64,000 nt of DNA, from the NCBI GenBank assembly GCA_032027005.1, contig JAVSMW010000005.1, forward strand, positions 62,001 through 126,000. The letters run 5' to 3'. Positions within the stretch are counted from its first letter, which is position 1; each line of letters begins with the position of its first letter. The notes under the pieces are model-generated. The model saw only the letters and a program-made list of their open reading frames with translations. It did no database searches and was not told the origin of the DNA. Positions 9,445 through 17,673 of this stretch are shown piece by piece. Source of the DNA: JAVSMW01 sp032027005 (lineage in GTDB: Bacteria > Bacillota > Thermincolia > Thermincolales > UBA2595). A program made the translations under genes and the position numbers.

Positions 9445-9957
9445 TTAATCATCCTCTCTATTTTCATTTATTGATGTAAATTTCTGGCCCCTTAACATGG
9501 CCACTTTCCCTGTCCGCACAAGCTCTTTAATCCCGAAGGGTTTAAGAGACTCGATTACAGCATTGATTTTCCCCTCATCACCGGTACACTCAATGATTAA
9601 GGTGCGGCGCCCGATATCAACTATCCGCGCCCGGAAGATATCAACAATCTGCATAATCTCTCCCCTGTAGCTGGGTTCGGCACTAACCTTAATCAGTACC
9701 AGCTCACGGTCAACATACTGCTCTGAAGTGATATCATTGATTTTAATGACATCAATCAGTTTATGCAGCTGTTTCGTGACTTGTTCAAGTACCAAATCAT
9801 CCCCTTCTACCACTATGGTCATCCGGGAAATGTTCTGGGTTTCGGTTCGCCCAACAGTTAAGCTGTCAATATTGTAACCGCGCCGACTGAAGAGACCGGC
9901 AACACGGGTCAGGACCCCGGGGTTGTTTTCCACCAGTACAGCAAGAATATGCCTCAT
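9445..9957 (-). CDS. ilvN: Acetolactate synthase small (regulatory) subunit
   Basis: Binds valine through an N-terminal ACT domain and activates and feedback-regulates the large subunit. The 170-residue protein starts RHILAVLVENNPGVLTRVAGLFSRRGYNI (shown here as a family signature in parts: ENNPGVL, RRGYNIDSL) with a second ACT-like half from about residue 80. It lies 3 bases after ilvB and 2 before ilvC. Also named ilvH in other genomes. Confidence 0.94.
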   Translation of the reverse strand: MRHILAVLVENNPGVLTRVAGLFSRRGYNIDSLTVGRTETQNISRMTIVVEGDDLVLEQVTKQLHKLIDVIKINDITSEQYVDRELVLIKVSAEPSYRGEIMQIVDIFRARIVDIGRRTLIIECTGDEGKINAVIESLKPFGIKELVRTGKVAMLRGQKFTSINENREDD

Positions 9958-9960
9958 AGT

Positions 9961-11622
9961 CTAACCTCCTAACATCTTGTGGATGGCGCCGCCCGGGGGA
10001 ACCATCGGGAATACGTTTTCTTCCCGTTCCACGACAAAGTCAATTACCACCGGACGATTGGCCGCGATAGCTTGCTTCATGGCCGGCTTGACATCTTTGG
10101 CATCTGTAACACGAATGCCCATGGCCCCATAAGCTTCGGCCAGCTTCACAAAGTCCGGGCCGGTGATATCGGTGTATGAATACCTGCGATCATAGAATAT
10201 TTCCTGCCACTGCCGGACCATGCCAAGATAATTGTTATTCAAAATAGCCACTATGACCGGTATATTATATTGCACAGCAGTGGCCAATTCCTGAATATTC
10301 ATCTGAATACTGCCATCTCCTGCTATGTCTATGACAATTGAATCAGGGCATCCGACTTTGGCCCCGATTGCCGCCGGCAAACCATATCCCATGGTTCCCA
10401 AGCCACCTGATGAAATAAAGGTCCGGGGTTTTGTGTATTTATAATACTGAGCAGCCCACATTTGGTTCTGACCCACTTCAGTTACGATAATAGCTTCCCC
10501 TTTTGTGACATCATATATTTCTTCAATTATAAACTGGGGCTTCAGAGTGCCATTGGTTTCGTACTTAAGCGGGTGTTCGGCCTTCCATAAGCCAATTTTA
10601 TCCTGCCAGTCGGAAGCCGGATTCTGCTCCAGCTTTTCGTTGACCTCAGCCAAAACCTTTTTGAGGTCCCCGACAATAGGAACATCAATTTGGACATTCT
10701 TGCCTATCTCCGCCGGGTCAATGTCGATGTGGATTATTCTTGCTTCTGGCGCAAACTCGTCGATTTTGCCCGTGACCCGATCACCAAACCTGGCCCCGAC
10801 CGCTATCAGCAGGTCACACTCACAGACCGCATAGTTAGCGGGCCAGGTTCCGTGCATCCCCAGCATACCCAAAGACAGGGGATGGGTTTCCGGAAAAGCC
10901 CCTTTGCCCATCAGCGTGGTCGTGACCGGGCTCAATGTAAGTTCCGCCAGTCTTAACAGTTCCGACTCCGCGCCTGATATTATTACCCCGCCACCAGCGT
11001 AGATGACTGGTTTCCGGGCTGCACTGATTAATTTAGCGGCATTGGCGGTCTGGCCTTTATTACCTTCCACAGTTGGCTTATAGCCTTTTAACTGAATGCT
11101 TTCAGGATAATTAAACTTAGTTTGCTTGACCTGAATATCTTTAGGCAGGTCGATTAGTACAGGTCCAGGACGTCCGGTGGTGGCGATATGGAAAGCCTCC
11201 TTGATTGTTCTCGCCAAATCGTCAACATCCTTAACTAGAAAATTATGTTTTGTAATCGGCAGGGTTATCCCTGTTATATCTGCTTCCTGGAAGGAGTCAC
11301 TGCCCAGCAGGCCGCATGCCACCTGCCCTGTCAGGGCAATTAAAGGCACCGAATCCATATATGCTGTCGCGATACCGGTTACCAGATTGGTTGCTCCCGG
11401 TCCGGAAGTGGCCAGGCAAACTCCAGGCTTTCCGGTTGCCCTGGCATAACCATCTGCTGCATGAGCCGCTCCCTGTTCATGTCTGACCAGGTAATGTTTG
11501 AGATCTGAGTCATACAAGGCGTCATAGAAAGGCAGCACCGTCCCTCCTGGATATCCGAAAATAGCTTCGACTCCTTCTTTCTTTAGGCTCTCAATAATAA
11601 TCTCCGCTCCCGACTTTGGCAC
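9961..11622 (-). CDS. ilvB: Acetolactate synthase large subunit
   Basis: ThDP-dependent catalytic subunit making acetolactate and acetohydroxybutyrate. Motifs: YPGGTVLPFYDAL, RHEQGAAHAADGYAR with the catalytic Glu, VIYAGGGVI, and the ThDP motif GDGSIQMNIQELATA followed by NNNYLG. An ATG at 11637 gives 558 residues, but a GGAGG lies just inside it and 8 bases before a GTG at 11622, so MPKSGAEII... is the better start. It forms the ilvB-ilvN-ilvC core, and its paralogue at 6309 follows ilvC. Confidence 0.94.
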   Translation of the reverse strand: MPKSGAEIIIESLKKEGVEAIFGYPGGTVLPFYDALYDSDLKHYLVRHEQGAAHAADGYARATGKPGVCLATSGPGATNLVTGIATAYMDSVPLIALTGQVACGLLGSDSFQEADITGITLPITKHNFLVKDVDDLARTIKEAFHIATTGRPGPVLIDLPKDIQVKQTKFNYPESIQLKGYKPTVEGNKGQTANAAKLISAARKPVIYAGGGVIISGAESELLRLAELTLSPVTTTLMGKGAFPETHPLSLGMLGMHGTWPANYAVCECDLLIAVGARFGDRVTGKIDEFAPEARIIHIDIDPAEIGKNVQIDVPIVGDLKKVLAEVNEKLEQNPASDWQDKIGLWKAEHPLKYETNGTLKPQFIIEEIYDVTKGEAIIVTEVGQNQMWAAQYYKYTKPRTFISSGGLGTMGYGLPAAIGAKVGCPDSIVIDIAGDGSIQMNIQELATAVQYNIPVIVAILNNNYLGMVRQWQEIFYDRRYSYTDITGPDFVKLAEAYGAMGIRVTDAKDVKPAMKQAIAANRPVVIDFVVEREENVFPMVPPGGAIHKMLGG

Positions 11623-11656
11623 CCATACCACCTCCATTATACTTATTAGTCAAAAA

Positions 11657-13321
11657 TCAGTCATCTTTGAGTACAGCACCTGTGCTTGCTGAAGTAACCA
11701 GTTTGGTATAACGGGCCAGGTAGCCTTTTTTCACCCTGGGTTCGCGTTCCTGCCACGAAGCCAGGCGTACCTTCATTTCCTCATCACTGACCAAAACATT
11801 TAAAGAACAATTTGGAATATCGATTTCTATAATATCACCTTCCCTCACAGCGGCAATGGGTCCACCCTCTGCTGCTTCAGGGGAAACATGTCCAATTGAA
11901 GCACCCCTGGTTGCTCCAGAAAATCTCCCATCCGTAATCAAAGCTACATCCTTGTCGAGGCCTAGGCCGGCAACCATAGCGGTGGGGGTCAGCATCTCGC
12001 GCATCCCCGGTCCGCCTTTGGGCCCTTCGTAGCGAATTACGATGACATCACCTTTATTGATTTTGCCGTCAACAAGGGCCTGGCAGCATTCTTCCTCAGA
12101 TTCAAAAACCCTGGCCGGGCCTTTGTGGCACAGCATTTCCGGGGCAACTGCAGCTTCTTTGACAACAGCACCCAAAGCTGCGATATTGCCTTTTAAAATT
12201 GCCAGCCCGCCTTTGTGGCTGTAAGGATTATCGAGAGGCCTGATGACCTCGGGATTTAATATGCTCTTGCCTTTAATATTCTCTCCCATTTTACTGCCGG
12301 TTACAGTCATCAGGTCAAGGCAAAGGAGATCTTTTTTACTTAATTCGGCCAAAACAGCGGGGATTCCGCCGGCTTCGTTAAGGTCCTGAATATGGTGAGT
12401 ACCGGCAGGGCTTAATTTGCACATGTGGGGAGTTTTTTCATTAATCTCCCGGAACCGGTCAAGCTCTAATTTAAAGCCGCATTCATGGGCAATAGCCGGC
12501 AGGTGCAGAACCGTGTTAGTTGAGCCCCCCAGCGCCATATCGGCGGTAATGGCATTTAAAAAGGATTCTTCAGTCATTATGTCCAAAGGCTTAATATCTT
12601 TTTCCACAAGCTCCATTATTTTCATCCCTGTGGCTTTGGCCAGTCTTTGCCTGGCTGCAGTTACCGCGGGGATAGTCCCGCTGCCGGGCAGGGACATGCC
12701 AAGGGCTTCAGTCAGGCAGTTCATGGTGTTAGCTGTAAACATCCCTGCACACGAACCGCAGCCTGGACATACAGCTTCCTCCATTTCGGCCAGTTCATTC
12801 TCGGTAATCAAGCCGCCCCTGACTGCACCGACACCTTCAAAGATGTTGCTTAAAGAAACATCCTTGCCCTGATATCTGCCAGCCATCATCGGGCCGCCGC
12901 TGACTACGATGGCAGGAATATTCAGCCGTGCCGCAGCCATCAGCATTCCCGGGACAATTTTATCACAGTTCGGAATCAAGACCAATCCATCAAAAGGGTG
13001 GGCCTGGGCCATTATTTCAATGGAGTCGGCAATAATCTCTCTGCTGGCTAAAGAATATTTCATCCCGGCATGGTTCATGGCGATTCCGTCACAAACCCCA
13101 ATAGCCGGAAACTCTATCGGAGTCCCCCCTGCTAAACGCACCCCGGCCTTCACTGCATCGGCAATAGTATTTAGATGAATATGGCCAGGTATAATCTCAT
13201 TCCGTGAATTAACAATCCCGATCAATGGTCTGGCAAGTTCCTCATCTGTATATCCCATCGCTTTAAACAGGGAGCGGTGGGGCGCTTTCTCCAGACCTTT
13301 TTTCATAGCATTACTTCTCAA
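11657..13321 (-). CDS. ilvD: Dihydroxy-acid dehydratase
   Basis: Dehydrates dihydroxyisovalerate and dihydroxymethylvalerate to the 2-oxoacids with an Fe-S cluster. The 554-residue protein shows CDKIVPGMLMAAARLN near residue 118, CPGCGSCAGMFTANTMN near residue 190 and the GPKGGPGMREMLTPT / TDGRFSGATRGASIGHVSPEA region near residues 435-480. It is the first gene after the T-box leader, so transcription of the whole operon depends on that attenuator. Confidence 0.96.
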   Translation of the reverse strand: MRSNAMKKGLEKAPHRSLFKAMGYTDEELARPLIGIVNSRNEIIPGHIHLNTIADAVKAGVRLAGGTPIEFPAIGVCDGIAMNHAGMKYSLASREIIADSIEIMAQAHPFDGLVLIPNCDKIVPGMLMAAARLNIPAIVVSGGPMMAGRYQGKDVSLSNIFEGVGAVRGGLITENELAEMEEAVCPGCGSCAGMFTANTMNCLTEALGMSLPGSGTIPAVTAARQRLAKATGMKIMELVEKDIKPLDIMTEESFLNAITADMALGGSTNTVLHLPAIAHECGFKLELDRFREINEKTPHMCKLSPAGTHHIQDLNEAGGIPAVLAELSKKDLLCLDLMTVTGSKMGENIKGKSILNPEVIRPLDNPYSHKGGLAILKGNIAALGAVVKEAAVAPEMLCHKGPARVFESEEECCQALVDGKINKGDVIVIRYEGPKGGPGMREMLTPTAMVAGLGLDKDVALITDGRFSGATRGASIGHVSPEAAEGGPIAAVREGDIIEIDIPNCSLNVLVSDEEMKVRLASWQEREPRVKKGYLARYTKLVTSASTGAVLKDD

Positions 13322-13384
13322 CTAAAACCCCTCCCTAAAAATTATTACTTTCAACCTACATCACATTAATAATTATTTACGAGA

Positions 13385-13700
13385 GCCTACAATAAAAAAA
13401 CCGAAAACCTCTCTCCTCGATAGATAGCCTATCAGGGACGAGAGGTTATAATTAATAAACCTACCGCGGTACCACCCTGCTTGCGTGCCCATAAGAAAGG
13501 ACAGCCTCTTAAAGTCGTCGCATACATGATAACGGCATGCAGCCGGAAACACCTACTCGGTACAAGGAGTACGTTCAATGTTCAGTTCCGGGGTGAGTAG
13601 CTTATACAAATTTCAGCACCGGGTTCCAGCCTAGCCCGGCTCTCTGCAGCCTTTAAATGTACAAATTCCCCTTCATCACAGTTACTCAAAGAATTATATT
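13385..13700 (-). promoter_or_regulatory. T-box leader of the ilv-leu operon
   Basis: The conserved T-box AGGGTGGTACCGCGG reads on the minus strand at 13478-13464. Upstream are a stem I with an AGAGAG-GCCGGG segment near 13645 and a candidate specifier CUC (Leu) at 13597-13595 in the context CTACTCACC, which matches the CUC-ACC context known from ilv-leu T-boxes. Uncharged tRNA would stabilise the antiterminator and allow ilvD-cimA transcription. The T-box call is firm; the specifier assignment is by eye. Confidence 0.92.
13394..13447 (-). terminator. T-box regulated intrinsic terminator
   Basis: On the minus strand CCTCTCGTCCCTGATAGG pairs with the CTATC-CGAGGAGAGAGG arm, followed by TTTTCGGTTTTTTT. 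It sits about 20 bases after the T-box sequence, the expected place for the terminator that competes with the antiterminator. Confidence 0.85.
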
Positions 13701-13706
13701 GAAAAT

Positions 13707-13736
13707 AGTATACAAAATTCAACACGTGAATGTCAA
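13707..13736 (-). promoter_or_regulatory. Sigma-A promoter of the ilv-leu operon
   Basis: Perfect -35 TTGACA (13736-13731), 18-base spacer, -10 TATACT (13712-13707) preceded by TG one base upstream (extended -10). Transcription would start just before stem I of the T-box leader and just after the lysC stop. Confidence 0.8.
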
Positions 13737-13758
13737 GATGTTTCCTATAAAAAAGGTA

Positions 13759-14958
13759 TTACTGCCGGCCTAAGTTGAAACTTTTATACAGAATTTGGAT
13801 TGCTTTAGTCAGATCGGTTTCTTTTATTAGGAAGGAAATGGTGATATCAGAGTCGGAAGTCTGCAATACGGCAACACCGGCTTCATCCAGGGATTCCATA
13901 ACATCGGCCATAACTCCCGGGACACCCTCCATGCCGGCACCAATCACTGACAGTTTGGCACAGGCGGTTTCCACATTACAGCTAAATTCAGCTTTTTCAA
14001 GGACTTCGAGAGCTTTAGAAGTACTATCACCATTTATGATAAAGAAAATGGAGTTAGGTGCAACACCAATCATATCTATACTGATTTTGGCCTCAGCCAT
14101 TGTCTTGAGTACCCTGACCTTAGCCATTTGAACCGCATCACCGGCCAGGGGTCCGACTTTGACCTGAGTAATATTGGTTAGATGGGCAAGTCCTGTGATG
14201 ACCCTCTCAGCAACATTTTCGGCAATTAGGGTGCCTTCGGCATCTGAAAAAGTATTCTTGATTTTAATCGGCACCTTTCCGTTCATAGCCGCTTCCACAG
14301 CCCTGGGGTGAATAACCTTGGCCCCCTGGTAAGCCATTTCACAAATTTCCTTATAAGAAACGTCTTTCATTATTGCAGCATCAGGAACTAAACGGGGATC
14401 AGTAGTCATTACCCCATCCACATCAGTGTATATCTCTACCATTTCTGCTCCCAGAGCCGCTCCCAGGGCCGTAGCTGTGGTATCACTGCCCCCGCGGCCC
14501 AGGGTCGTTGTGCTGCCATCCTGACAAACACCCTGGAAACCTGCCACAATTACAATTTTGCCCTGGGATAAATATTTTTTCACCTGCCCAGGATCAATTT
14601 CAACTATCTGAGCATTCCCGAAATTTCCATCAGTAACAATCCCGGCCTGTCCCCCTGACAGGGCCACAGCCGGATGTCCCAAACACTTTAAGGACGTTGC
14701 CATAACAACAGTTGATATAATTTCCCCACATGAGATGAGTAAGTCCAACTCCCGTGGTTCGATTTCGTTATGTATCCCTTTAATTAATTCTATCAGTGTA
14801 TCTGTGGCATAGGGCTCCCCCCTCCTACCCATGGCTGATACTACAACCACAGGGGCATAGCCCTGCTCCTTGGCACCGATTATTCTTTCCATCGCTTTAG
14901 CCCGGCCTTCGGCAGTCGCCACAGAAGTCCCGCCAAATTTTTGCACAACGATTTTCAC
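13759..14958 (-). CDS. lysC: Aspartate kinase
   Basis: Phosphorylates aspartate, first step to lysine, threonine and methionine (and dipicolinate for spores). The protein starts KIVVQKFGGTSVA, has the GRGGSDTTATALGAAL kinase motif near residue 155 and two C-terminal ACT domains from about residue 260 that bind feedback effectors. A GTG at 14982 gives 407 residues, but GGAGAGG precedes the GTG at 14958, giving the canonical 399-residue N terminus. A TTGAAA-N17-TATACT promoter is visible upstream at about 15014-15043. No lysine riboswitch was seen in the leader. Confidence 0.94.
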   Translation of the reverse strand: MKIVVQKFGGTSVATAEGRAKAMERIIGAKEQGYAPVVVVSAMGRRGEPYATDTLIELIKGIHNEIEPRELDLLISCGEIISTVVMATSLKCLGHPAVALSGGQAGIVTDGNFGNAQIVEIDPGQVKKYLSQGKIVIVAGFQGVCQDGSTTTLGRGGSDTTATALGAALGAEMVEIYTDVDGVMTTDPRLVPDAAIMKDVSYKEICEMAYQGAKVIHPRAVEAAMNGKVPIKIKNTFSDAEGTLIAENVAERVITGLAHLTNITQVKVGPLAGDAVQMAKVRVLKTMAEAKISIDMIGVAPNSIFFIINGDSTSKALEVLEKAEFSCNVETACAKLSVIGAGMEGVPGVMADVMESLDEAGVAVLQTSDSDITISFLIKETDLTKAIQILYKSFNLGRQ

Positions 14959-15013
14959 TTGTTTCACCTCTCCAGAAAGCACTTCATTTCATTAAACCCT
15001 ATCTAACTTAGTA

Positions 15014-15043
15014 TATAATAGAGAACGGCAGATTTCAAGAGGT
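15014..15043 (-). promoter_or_regulatory. Probable lysC promoter
   Basis: TTGAAA and TATACT are 17 bases apart on the minus strand, about 55 bases before the chosen lysC start. Confidence 0.55.
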
Positions 15044-15107
15044 GAGTGGTCGGGAAGCAGGTCTCCGTCAAAGTCAGTAAACAGAGATATCCAATTACTC
15101 AACTAAT

Positions 15108-15148
15108 TTTTTAAAAAACGTCTCCGTTATAACCGAAAACGATAGGAG
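15108..15148 (-). terminator. Probable terminator after the radical SAM locus
   Basis: On the minus strand CTCCTATCGTT and AACGGAG form an interrupted stem followed by ACGTTTTTT. It lies about 80 bases after the stop of the M23-type gene and before lysC, where the locus should end. An N at 15155 sits beside it. Confidence 0.5.
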
Positions 15149-15227
15149 TTCTTGNTTTTTTGACTCTATTTTACCAGTCCATAAAGAAAAAAGCCACTAT
15201 TATTTCACAGATCGCGCTGTGTCTGGG

Positions 15228-16589
15228 TTAGGCATGACTTTGACGTGGCCCTGACTTCTTATTAGGGATTTTTTTTCTAACACAATTTGTTTTAAACACA
15301 AAAGGCAGTGATTCATCATCCAAAGGTGCTTTGCCTTTGGAAAGCTGGAAATGAAGGTGCGGCATCGTCGAAAACCCGCTGTTTCCAACTTCGGCTATCG
15401 GCTGAAAGGGTTCTACCTGCTGATTTTGGGCTACCTTTATTGAATTGGTTTTCAGATGGGCATAAAAAGAATAAACAGAATCCGCGTGTTTGATAACAAC
15501 ATAGTTGCCCTTACTTCTCTGAAAATCCACTTTCCCCGGCTCGTTATCGTCAATACCATCATGCATGTCAACGACAGTTCCTTTTTCTATCGAGCAGACA
15601 CTCATCCCATAGCCATGAAATTCTTCATTCCTATTTTTGTTGAAGTCCTCCAGCAAATCTCTCCTGTGTACTAAATCAACAGCAAACTGCTGAGGGAAGA
15701 TATATTTCTTCCCTTTTTTTAAGACTGAGTCAAGGTGAAGACTTTGAGAATCAGAGCAGTTCAACAAAATAACTTCTTCATTAACAGGAACATTTAATGA
15801 GTGTTCTATCTTTTGGGGGATAATTTTCCTTTCATAATAAATTTCTTCCCATTGGGAAAAAGAAAAGGCCGTAATCCGCACTTTCATCTCCCTGGGTTCG
15901 ATTTCCGTGCAGCCGTTAAAGCAAAAGTAATATTTTTCCCCCTGCTTTACAACATTGATAAAGGGCTCCCTGATAAGGTCTGGCCGGACGATCGCTGAAT
16001 TTTTGCGTAAAACGGTATCTGCAAAGATCACCTGGTCCGCGTATCCACCATCCTCATCGCAAAAAATTATTTGTATTCCGCCAATCATTAGCATGTTGGG
16101 GTCCCCATCTATCCAGACCTCAACTAAAAACTCGTTGGTTTTGCCCCGTAAAAATTTGAGAGCACTTACTTTGATCGAATTTTTCTTAGGTTTTTTTTCA
16201 AGGGATGCTACTGTGATGCCATTCTTAATTCTCTGCCCTGTTTTTTTTACCCATGCTGCTGAAGAGTGGGATATAACTTCAAAAAAAACGACAAATAGAC
16301 TGTTGCTCTTGACCAACAAATATTCTTTGCAGACACCCTGGTTTTCCTCAGTCCACCGTGCCGTCCACAAAGATCCGGTCTTTTTAAATTTCCTGTGCAG
16401 CTTATGCTCCTTTGGTATCAACGTCTCTTTGACAATAATGTGATTACCCGGTTGGCCGGCATTGGATAAAAGGAAGACCTCACCAGGTATCTCTTTGATA
16501 TCCCAGCCTTGCCAATCGGTTGTCAAACAGATACCGGTTTTGGAAAAGTTCCATTCCACATTTTTCGGTCTCATCTTATTCACCTTCAT
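15228..16589 (-). CDS. M23/LytM-domain protein without signal peptide
   Basis: The last about 120 of 453 residues resemble the LytM/M23 metallopeptidase fold: GTVVD, GNYVVIKHADSVYSFYAHLK, GNSGFSTMPHLHFQL, with the HxH zinc/catalytic motif near residue 424. The usual first-ligand motif HxGxD is not clear; only FHGYGMS is seen, so the Asp ligand may be missing. The first 330 residues are beta-rich, match no family I recognise, and carry no signal peptide or membrane segment, unlike wall-lytic M23 enzymes. It is the last gene of the radical SAM locus, 3 bases after the kinase gene. A role as a leader-cleaving or product-binding protein is only inference. Confidence 0.7.
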   Translation of the reverse strand: MKVNKMRPKNVEWNFSKTGICLTTDWQGWDIKEIPGEVFLLSNAGQPGNHIIVKETLIPKEHKLHRKFKKTGSLWTARWTEENQGVCKEYLLVKSNSLFVVFFEVISHSSAAWVKKTGQRIKNGITVASLEKKPKKNSIKVSALKFLRGKTNEFLVEVWIDGDPNMLMIGGIQIIFCDEDGGYADQVIFADTVLRKNSAIVRPDLIREPFINVVKQGEKYYFCFNGCTEIEPREMKVRITAFSFSQWEEIYYERKIIPQKIEHSLNVPVNEEVILLNCSDSQSLHLDSVLKKGKKYIFPQQFAVDLVHRRDLLEDFNKNRNEEFHGYGMSVCSIEKGTVVDMHDGIDDNEPGKVDFQRSKGNYVVIKHADSVYSFYAHLKTNSIKVAQNQQVEPFQPIAEVGNSGFSTMPHLHFQLSKGKAPLDDESLPFVFKTNCVRKKIPNKKSGPRQSHA

Positions 16590-16592
16590 CCG

Positions 16593-17654
16593 TTATAGCT
16601 CTTGGAGGTTTTCAAATACGCGCCGTATGAGAGTTATTTGGATACTGTCCTTCAGGTCGTCATTAGGTTTACCGGCATCAAACAAATCAATACTCTCGGA
16701 AGCCAACCTCAAGCTCTGGTGAATAACCGCTGCTGTAAGAATTTTCTTTATTTCCTGCCTGTCAAGGTTACAGTGATGCAGCTGGTCGGTCAGTTCCAAG
16801 TATGCGTCCAAAAATACATCACACCCAAAATCTACCTGAAATGTATAAATGTCCATTAAAGCTGGGCCGATGTGGGCATGGTTCCAGTCTACAAAGTAAA
16901 ACTGGCCAGCCTTTTGGGGGTCCCATATAATATTGGATATCTGCATATCTCCATGCAGGAGACATTTAAAAGGATAGCCCATTATGGTTTGGCATATATA
17001 ATCTCCGGCCTCTTCCAACTGCCTTTGCAGTTCCGGCTTAATTCCCAGATCATTCAGGTATTCTCTGATGTCTTTTCTTTTTATATACTGCATGCCCTTG
17101 TGAAAAGAAGCCTTCAGGTCATCTTCGGTTAATTTTCGGAAATTGCCGCCTAGTGAGTTTTCCCTCAGCCATTCCTCGGAAAGAAGGAAGTGCAGGGCAG
17201 CTATTTTTTGGCCTAAAACTGCCAGGACTTCTTTCGCATACTCATGATGTTCTTTCTGATCATCCGGACGTACTATCCTCAGGGAATTAAGCAGAAACCA
17301 TAGTTTCCCGGTATTTTGCACGTAATCAGTATACATCAGGAAAACATTTTCTTCATCGTTTAAGGAAATACAATGATGAATTCTGGGAATAACATTTATC
17401 CTGTCCATGAGCAGCCGGTTGGTTAAAAGCTCGTTTTTTTTGACTACCTTCACAAAATAATTGAAAGGAGCCTTTTGCCCTTCATTTACTATAGAATTCC
17501 CTGAAATTACATAAGTATTTTTTATTTCGCGGGGAAATAACCCCATTGGGTTCTCAATTATGTCCAGATTTAAGCTAATACTCTCCTCAGCACAATGGAA
17601 TTGGTTTGCAATGAATCTGAGGCTCTCAGATTTAATAATCTCTTTTAAGTCCAA
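16593..17654 (-). CDS. Aminoglycoside-phosphotransferase-fold kinase
   Basis: A 353-residue protein with the choline/aminoglycoside kinase catalytic loop HGDMQISNIIWD near residue 235 and the metal motif YFVDWNHAHIGPALMDIY near residue 253. Its N-terminal lobe is divergent. A TTG start follows an AGAGGG element. It lies between the cobalamin radical SAM gene and the M23-type gene, all in one direction with gaps under 25 bases, so it probably phosphorylates a product or intermediate of the locus. Resistance kinase or spore-coat CotS-like roles are alternatives; the sequence does not decide. Confidence 0.72.
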   Translation of the reverse strand: MDLKEIIKSESLRFIANQFHCAEESISLNLDIIENPMGLFPREIKNTYVISGNSIVNEGQKAPFNYFVKVVKKNELLTNRLLMDRINVIPRIHHCISLNDEENVFLMYTDYVQNTGKLWFLLNSLRIVRPDDQKEHHEYAKEVLAVLGQKIAALHFLLSEEWLRENSLGGNFRKLTEDDLKASFHKGMQYIKRKDIREYLNDLGIKPELQRQLEEAGDYICQTIMGYPFKCLLHGDMQISNIIWDPQKAGQFYFVDWNHAHIGPALMDIYTFQVDFGCDVFLDAYLELTDQLHHCNLDRQEIKKILTAAVIHQSLRLASESIDLFDAGKPNDDLKDSIQITLIRRVFENLQEL

Positions 17655-17673
17655 GGAATTTCCCTCTTCCCTA

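Noticed and set aside
14959..15200. Lysine riboswitch before lysC
   Set aside because: The promoter at about 15014-15043 leaves only a short leader, and no lysine-riboswitch core was seen.
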